A stretch of DNA of 55,284 bases from Chitinophagaceae bacterium (lineage in GTDB: Bacteria; Bacteroidota; Bacteroidia; Chitinophagales; Chitinophagaceae), in NCBI GenBank assembly GCA_025934485.1, contig JAICXX010000019.1, positions 1 to 55,284 on the forward strand, read 5' to 3'. The notes beneath the pieces are model-generated. The model did no database searches. It was not told the origin of the DNA and saw nothing but the letters and a program-made list of their open reading frames with translations. How positions within the stretch are numbered: the stretch's first letter is position 1; every line of letters begins with the position of its first letter. Position numbers and translations under genes: made by a program. Positions 50,585 through 55,284 of the stretch are shown one piece after another.

Positions 50585-50637
50585 GCCTGATCCTCGTTCG
50601 CCGCCGGGCCGCCCCCTCGCAAAGCCACCGCCGCCCC

Positions 50638-50670
50638 AAAGGCCGCCTCCCACCGGAAGCGGCCTTTTTT
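50638..50670 (+). terminator. Intrinsic terminator after the DUF1348 gene
   Basis: A perfect 9-bp stem, AAAGGCCGC at 50638-50646 and GCGGCCTTT at 50659-50667, with a 12-nt loop and a T run to 50670. Confidence 0.8.
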
Positions 50671-50672
50671 AT

Positions 50673-50680
50673 TATCTTAG
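50673..50680 (+). promoter_or_regulatory. -7-like box TATCTTAG
   Basis: TATCTTAG ends 4 nt before the ATG at 50685 and lies directly after the terminator. One base differs from TAnnTTTG, so support is moderate. Confidence 0.3.
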
Positions 50681-50684
50681 CCAG

Positions 50685-51209
50685 ATGAAAAAGATCATAT
50701 TTACCGCCCTCCTTATCCCCATCACCCTTTGCGCCATCGCCCAGGATCGCGCCGACACTGTAAGACAAAGCCGTACCCTGCGTTTCGCCGACTCGGCGCA
50801 TGGCCTGATCCATACGGAGCTGATCTACCATGGGCACATAGTAGGCAATACGGTTCAGATCCTTCGCGCCACCGATATGATCACCGGCAAAACACAGACG
50901 GGGCTGCGTTTTTCAGACGTTGCAGGGCATGTGGCCGTGGTGGATGCCGATGAGCTACCCGCACTCCTGGCGGCCATGAACCAGATCTTGGCTAAAGTGG
51001 TCAGCACCAAACCCGGCACCGGTGACGAAGTCTATTGTTTTAGAAGCCGCAGCGGATTCGAAGCCGGCTGTTATATAGATAATAAACGCCAGTGGCAGCT
51101 ATATATCCAGCTCAAATGGCGGGACAACACCACGGTGACGCCGCTAAAACAGCTGGATCTGGAGGTATTTCTCGAGGACCTCAAAGACGTCATCAATCAG
51201 GTTCAGTAA
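50685..51209 (+). CDS. Hypothetical exported protein
   Basis: A 174-residue protein with a signal peptide (about 1-19, ending CAIAQ). The mature part is a mixed alpha/beta domain (LRFADSAHGLIHTEL, TGLRFSDVAGHVAVVDADEL, GFEAGCYIDNKRQWQLYIQL) with one pair of Cys. I recognise no family by name. It has its own start after a terminator and is convergent with the chloride channel gene, with only 2 bp between the ends. Confidence 0.75.
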   Translation: MKKIIFTALLIPITLCAIAQDRADTVRQSRTLRFADSAHGLIHTELIYHGHIVGNTVQILRATDMITGKTQTGLRFSDVAGHVAVVDADELPALLAAMNQILAKVVSTKPGTGDEVYCFRSRSGFEAGCYIDNKRQWQLYIQLKWRDNTTVTPLKQLDLEVFLEDLKDVINQVQ

Positions 51210-51211
51210 GC

Positions 51212-53023
51212 TTATTGATCTTCATAAATATCCCTAAGCTGCGCGACTTGTCCGCGGTATTTCTCAAAAAGCCGCGCCCTGGACACAAAACCCACAAACC
51301 TCCGCTCCTCATCTATCACCGGCAGGAAGGCAACCTTCGTCCGGTCGAATTCCTCCATCACCTTCGTCACGGGCGTGTCGTCGGGTAACATGGCTGCGGG
51401 TTGATGAAAGATGTCCTGTAAGGTTGTTTCATCATAACGCTCCGGCTGGAATAACATCCCGCGGATGTCGTTCATGTTGATCACGCCGAGCAGCCGCCTG
51501 TCCGCATCCACTACGGCGAAGACCTGCTTGTCGCCCTTAGCTACATGCTGGATCAGGTCCCTGAATGCATCTTCCGGATGGAATACATCCTGATCGTGTT
51601 CGGTGATGGACGCAAGGCTCAGAGCCGAAAGGATGTTCCGTTCCCGCCGGTGGGTGAATATCTCGCCCGCCAGCGCCAGTTGCTTCGTTTCCATATAAAA
51701 GGGCTCGAAGGTCCGCGCGATAAAATAAGCGATGCTGGACACGATCATCAGCGGGACGATCAACCCATATCCATTCGTGATCTCCGCGATCAGAAAGATC
51801 GCCGTCAGGGGACAATACATCACCCCACTCAGCAACCCCGCCATGCCCACAAGCGTAAAATTTCCCTCCGGCAGGTGAAGCCAGCCGGTGGCATTCCCCA
51901 AACGGGAAAAAAAGAACCCCCAATAAGCGCCGACGAAAACGCTGGGCGCAAAATTCCCGCCATTGCCCCCCGAGCCTATGGTGATGGCCGCCGTCAACGG
52001 TTTTAAAAACAAGATGCAGCCGGTAAAGACCAGCAGAAGAACGTTCTGGGGAATATAGTGGAACCAGGACGCACTGGGAAGGATGCGGGCAGGCGTGTCG
52101 TCGGCAAGCATCTTCACGCTCTCATACCCCTCCCCATACAAAGGGGCGAAAATAAGAAAAAAGGCGGCCAGCATCAATCCACCGCTCAACGCCTTCATAT
52201 AAGGATTGACCTTCCAGTGATGCAACTTTTTGTCTGTTCCCCGAAAAGCCTTGGCATAATACAAGGAAAGAAATCCCGCCCCTACGCCCATGAGGACATA
52301 GAATGGGACAAATTTATAATTGAAATCCTGCTTGAGTACAAAGTTAAGCACGCTCGACTCTCCCAAATAGATCTTGGAACAGAGCACACCCATTACGGCC
52401 GCAATGATCAACGGGACGAAATAGCTCACCACCGTTTCGGCCAGCAGGACCTCTACCGCGAACATCACACCGGCGATAGGCGCATCGTAGACCGCCGAGA
52501 TGCCGGCCGCCGCCCCGCAGGCGATCATCAGCGTGCGCTCCGAATAGCTCAACAGCCCCAGCCTGCCCATCGTGGAACCCAGCGACGAACCCGTGGCGAC
52601 GATAGGTGATTCCAGCCCCGCCGATCCGCCGAACCCTACCGTCAGCGCGCTGGTGATAAAATGGATATAATTGTTCCGCGAGGGAATAAAGGACGATTTA
52701 CCCGCAATGGACTTCAACACCATGGCGATGCCCTTCTCGATATGCCCGCGGAAAAAACGCTGAATGATCCAGGTCGTCAGCAGCAACCCCGCTGCCGGGC
52801 AGAGTAAAAAGAGCCATTCCTTGCCGCTGAAATGCTGGACAAACTTCTCGACCTGCTGAACGCTGCGTTTCAACAGTACCGCCATCATGCCCGAGACAAA
52901 ACCGGTGAGAGTGGCCGTGATCAAAATATATTGAACCCTGGAAACGCGGGTCTGGAGAAAATGCACCCCGTTGTGATAGCCCCTGAAGATCTTTTTGTTC
53001 CACCGATTAATCCAATCGCGCAT
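51212..53023 (-). CDS. ClC-family chloride channel with CBS domains
   Basis: A 603-residue membrane protein: the ClC core (about 20-450, some 12-18 helices) and two C-terminal CBS domains (about 465-590; LIQHVAKGDKQVFAVVDADRRLLGVINMNDI and VTKVMEEFDRTKVAFLPVIDEERRFVGFVSRARL). Selectivity-filter regions are altered from E. coli type: GSAGLESPIVATGSSLGS and GNGGNFAPSVFVG. The gating-Glu position contains Glu in the first motif (GLESP). CBS domains suggest nucleotide control. Start at 53023 follows a TATATTTG box by 3 nt. Confidence 0.92.
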   Translation of the reverse strand: MRDWINRWNKKIFRGYHNGVHFLQTRVSRVQYILITATLTGFVSGMMAVLLKRSVQQVEKFVQHFSGKEWLFLLCPAAGLLLTTWIIQRFFRGHIEKGIAMVLKSIAGKSSFIPSRNNYIHFITSALTVGFGGSAGLESPIVATGSSLGSTMGRLGLLSYSERTLMIACGAAAGISAVYDAPIAGVMFAVEVLLAETVVSYFVPLIIAAVMGVLCSKIYLGESSVLNFVLKQDFNYKFVPFYVLMGVGAGFLSLYYAKAFRGTDKKLHHWKVNPYMKALSGGLMLAAFFLIFAPLYGEGYESVKMLADDTPARILPSASWFHYIPQNVLLLVFTGCILFLKPLTAAITIGSGGNGGNFAPSVFVGAYWGFFFSRLGNATGWLHLPEGNFTLVGMAGLLSGVMYCPLTAIFLIAEITNGYGLIVPLMIVSSIAYFIARTFEPFYMETKQLALAGEIFTHRRERNILSALSLASITEHDQDVFHPEDAFRDLIQHVAKGDKQVFAVVDADRRLLGVINMNDIRGMLFQPERYDETTLQDIFHQPAAMLPDDTPVTKVMEEFDRTKVAFLPVIDEERRFVGFVSRARLFEKYRGQVAQLRDIYEDQ

Positions 53024-53026
53024 CCG

Positions 53027-53034
53027 CAAATATA
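53027..53034 (-). promoter_or_regulatory. -7 box of the ClC gene (TATATTTG)
   Basis: A perfect TAnnTTTG ends 3 nt before the ATG at 53023 and overlaps the alternative TTG start at 53029, which is therefore rejected. Confidence 0.5.
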
Positions 53035-53099
53035 CGTCGTCATGCCGATGGTGCTGGCATCATTTTCGCATTTTACCACAAAAACCAACGCAAGTCTCC

Positions 53100-53738
53100 A
53101 TGGAAATCTCCCAGTACGCCGACATCAACAAACGCCAGGTTGTCTCCGAGGTCGATACCTTCACCAGCAAACGCTACAGTCAGTTCTACAGACATTTCGA
53201 CAATCGCGATGTACAGGTCCTCGACATCGGTTGCAACACCGGGCGTGGCGGTCAGGTCCTGAAAACAGCCAACCCAAAGCTGCGGATCACGGGCCTCGAC
53301 GTAGTGGGGGACCGGCTCGACATGATCCCCAAGGACGTCTATGATCGCTTGATCCTCAGCTCCGCCGACGACATCGACGCCCCGGACAATACCTACGAAA
53401 ACATCGTCGCCGGGGAGGTGATCGAGCACATCGACCCCGCCGATGTCCCGGGCGTCCTGAAAGAATTAAAACGCGTCCTCAAACCCGGAGGCCGGCTCCT
53501 CCTCACCACGCCCAATCCCCGCGCTATCCTTGTCCGTCTGGGCCGCGATAAAGTACTGAAAGACCCGTCGCATATCAATATCCTTCGCCCCATCGAGCTC
53601 AGACAGCGCCTGCAAAACGCCGGGTTCGAAAAGATCCGGATCAAAGGCAGTGGGAAAATGTCGAATTATTTGCCCGAAAATTTCCCCATTCTGTCCGTCT
53701 TCGGCAGCTATCTCGCCATTGCCCGCAAGCCTCAGTAA
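53100..53738 (+). CDS. Class I SAM-dependent methyltransferase
   Basis: A 212-residue methyltransferase. Motif I is VQVLDIGCNTGRGG (about 40-53), the acidic residue after strand 2 is in ITGLDVVGDRL, motif IV is YENIVAGEVIEHI, and LKPGGRLLLTTPNPRAI follows. The layout fits UbiE/UbiG- or glycan-related methyltransferases; the substrate is not evident. The ATG at 53100 starts MEISQYADINKRQ; the upstream frame is shadow over the channel gene. It overlaps the DHFR-like gene by 7 bp tail to tail. Confidence 0.9.
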   Translation: MEISQYADINKRQVVSEVDTFTSKRYSQFYRHFDNRDVQVLDIGCNTGRGGQVLKTANPKLRITGLDVVGDRLDMIPKDVYDRLILSSADDIDAPDNTYENIVAGEVIEHIDPADVPGVLKELKRVLKPGGRLLLTTPNPRAILVRLGRDKVLKDPSHINILRPIELRQRLQNAGFEKIRIKGSGKMSNYLPENFPILSVFGSYLAIARKPQ

Positions 53739-54289
53739 ACGGGCCGGTAGGTCAGCAGCACCCTGCCCGATTTGAAGATCCGGTGATCGGTGAGCTCCAG
53801 CTCGAGATTCGCGGGAATGCCCGTGAAGATCGGCGTGCCGCCGCTCAGGGCAATAGGATTCACCATGATCATAAAGGTGTCGACCAACCGCGCCGCGGCC
53901 AACTGCGCCACGATGCTCCCGCTGCCCAGGATCGTAAGGTATTTGCCGGCTTCCTTCAGTCGCGCAACCTCCACGGCAATGTCTCCGTGCACAACACGCG
54001 TATTATGCCAGTCGGCCCGCTCCAACGACCGTGAAAAAACGATCTTCTCCGCCGCCGACATGCCGGTGGCCGTCTCTGCCTGGGTGGCATGTCCCGCCGG
54101 CGTCGGCCAAAAACGATACATCATCTCATAGGTCTTCCGGCCAAAGAGTAAGGTCGATCCGCTTTGCGCGTTCTTACCCGAAAACGCCTTTTCCTCTTCC
54201 CCATCATGCCGGCCCCACGCGATGCCATCCGCGGCATCCTTATAAAAGCCATTCAGGCTGATGAAATTGTACACATTCAGTGCTCCCAT
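53732..54289 (-). CDS. Dihydrofolate-reductase-fold protein (RibD C-terminal type)
   Basis: A 185-residue protein of the DHFR/RibD-C superfamily. ALNVYNFISLNGFYKD, LLFGRKTYEMMYRFW and LTILGSGSIVAQLAAARLVDTFMIMVNPIALSGGTPIF are typical. Such stand-alone proteins (YyaP/YwjB type) bind NADPH; the substrate is unknown and the catalytic set of true DHFR is not intact. A TTTG-N20-TAAAAAC arrangement lies upstream. Confidence 0.87.
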   Translation of the reverse strand: MGALNVYNFISLNGFYKDAADGIAWGRHDGEEEKAFSGKNAQSGSTLLFGRKTYEMMYRFWPTPAGHATQAETATGMSAAEKIVFSRSLERADWHNTRVVHGDIAVEVARLKEAGKYLTILGSGSIVAQLAAARLVDTFMIMVNPIALSGGTPIFTGIPANLELELTDHRIFKSGRVLLTYRPVY

Positions 54290-54483
54290 TGTTAAAAGTT
54301 TTTAGTGATGTAATACCCCTATAACAAATGGGCGCTTCCGAATTGGACACCCTACCTATTGGTCCATGCCGGCCTGTATGAAAGCCAACGGCTGATTTTT
54401 TCACCTATCCTGTCCACGCAGTAATACACCATCGAATTTTTCTGAAAAGCCCTACCCCAGATCGACCGGCAGCGGTTTTTATT
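54290..54483. other. Intergenic region without recognised gene
   Basis: This 194-bp gap holds the promoter region of the DHFR-like gene at its left end. The rest has no ORF, hairpin or repeat I can support. Confidence 0.6.
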
Positions 54484-55284
54484 TTAGGATAAGCGTCCCT
54501 CCCGCACAGCCCGGCCCGCGGCGGCCAGGTTGTCGAGTCGCATCTCCGAATATTTGCGGGAGAGGATCACGCCATCGGCGCCGCCTTTAAAGGCGCTTAG
54601 CGTCGCCGCATAGGTATCCTCCGGCGAGGCCTTCCTGCTCTTCTCTCCGGTGGGGATATTGACGTCGATGCCCGGCAAAATGCGGCACTTCCCTCCCACC
54701 CCCGCCACGGCGCGCTGCGTCTCCCGCAACACATAGTCCGGGGAAAGACCCGCGGCCGCGAGCGTTTCGATCGGCGCCTCATGCGCATAGTTCAGCAAGT
54801 GATTATTCATTTGCATCAGTTCGCCCGACGGGACGTCCCGAAAGACGGTCTGACAGATGTTATGGATAAAATTCACATACCGCTCACCACCGCAATTGTT
54901 ATACTCGACCACTTTGAGAAAATCGGCAAGCTCCGCGAGCCCGGCATAGTCCCGGCTGGCTCTGTACAGAGGATTGAATGAATTGGTATGCTCGATGTGA
55001 AACCCTACCTGCAGCTCGCCGCGAATGCCCTTGACGGCGGTATAGACGTCTTTTAAGATCTGATGCTTACCTACGTCGAAAAGCTGGTTGTACGCCATGA
55101 TCCCGGGATACCGCAGCATCAGGCGTTCGAAAGCGACATAATACCCATCCGAAGGCCGCTGGTCGCGCAAAGCTTGTTGTACGAATTTGTTGAGCTCGAC
55201 ATATCCTTCTTTCGCGCGCTGAAAATCGATCCCCCTGGCTTCCGCCGCGCGCCGGTGATGCTCACAGAAACAGGTGACACCCGC
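54484..55284 (-). CDS. C-terminal part of a TIM-barrel/glycoside-hydrolase-like protein (partial)
   Basis: At least 266 residues; the reading frame is open to the right edge, where it starts AGVTCFCEHHRRAAEARGID. The CFC motif followed by a G-I-D helix resembles the family of putative glycosyl hydrolases in which a CxCxxC/H cluster sits in the middle. VGFHIEHTNSFNPLYRA, FLKVVEYNNCGGERYVNF and DGVILSRKYSEM follow, fitting beta strands of a barrel ending in a strand 8 block. The true start is outside the window; the internal TTG at 55170 is not a start. No catalytic residues can be named. Confidence 0.6.
   Translation of the reverse strand, partial: AGVTCFCEHHRRAAEARGIDFQRAKEGYVELNKFVQQALRDQRPSDGYYVAFERLMLRYPGIMAYNQLFDVGKHQILKDVYTAVKGIRGELQVGFHIEHTNSFNPLYRASRDYAGLAELADFLKVVEYNNCGGERYVNFIHNICQTVFRDVPSGELMQMNNHLLNYAHEAPIETLAAAGLSPDYVLRETQRAVAGVGGKCRILPGIDVNIPTGEKSRKASPEDTYAATLSAFKGGADGVILSRKYSEMRLDNLAAAGRAVREGRLS

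Overview
The window reads as chromosomal DNA of a GC-rich member of the Bacteroidota, most likely Chitinophagaceae. Three things point there: a secreted protein ends in the gliding-motility/type IX secretion (type B) C-terminal domain, many genes carry the Bacteroidota promoter box TAnnTTTG instead of Shine-Dalgarno sites, and the gene families (SusD-free accessory sugar loci, HxlR, BASS, DUF4185/DUF5005-like propellers, class I terpene synthase) are common in that group. This is inference; no rRNA or marker gene is present. I saw no rRNA, tRNA, CRISPR array or replication origin.

Regions. 1-9260 is mostly housekeeping: aldo/keto reductase, sensor kinase, aspartic protease, RlmH, rhomboid protease, TilS, EtfBA, bifunctional nuclease, IspE. 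9400-14190 holds ornithine aminotransferase, a VIT1/CCC1 transporter and a secreted gliding-type protein. 14190-19680 (minus) is a late cobalamin operon: L-threonine kinase, CobQ, threonine-phosphate decarboxylase, CbiB, BluB, adenosyltransferase. It makes the aminopropanol-phosphate arm, amidates and adenosylates the ring and makes the lower ligand; CobU, CobS and CobT are not here. 19776-25400 has a Crp/Fnr regulator with a probable operator, a SulP transporter, a divergent azoreductase/HxlR pair with a triple operator repeat, and an alditol-oxidase-like enzyme. 25459-32112 has two complex sensor kinases, a class I terpene synthase and a secreted propeller protein.

32145-46415 is the most interesting metabolic region. 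A DeoR-controlled plus-strand operon (FucI/AraA-like isomerase, split transketolase, ribose-type ABC importer with DUF2291, FGGY kinase) meets, 4 bp apart, a minus-strand operon (RuBisCO-like protein, DUF1537 kinase, Asp/Glu-racemase-fold protein, BASS transporter). The combination resembles the two known D-apiose/D-apionate routes (isomerase-kinase-transketolase and kinase-RuBisCO-like protein), but with different partners, so a related or new branched-sugar pathway is plausible.

46510-47424 is an AT-rich two-gene cassette (DUF4160 plus a DUF2442-HTH fusion) with a perfect 22-bp direct repeat at its two ends and a palindrome inside its promoter: a toxin-antitoxin-like, possibly mobile module. 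Immediately next to it lies an in-frame but internally deleted class I fructose-bisphosphate aldolase remnant. The window then continues with a GH29 fucosidase, AraC regulator, DUF1348 protein, ClC channel, methyltransferase, DHFR-like reductase and the C-terminal part of a TIM-barrel-like protein running off the right edge.

A recurring feature is a TAnnTTTG-like box ending 3-6 nt before the ATG, which implies leaderless mRNAs for several genes and helps fix their starts.
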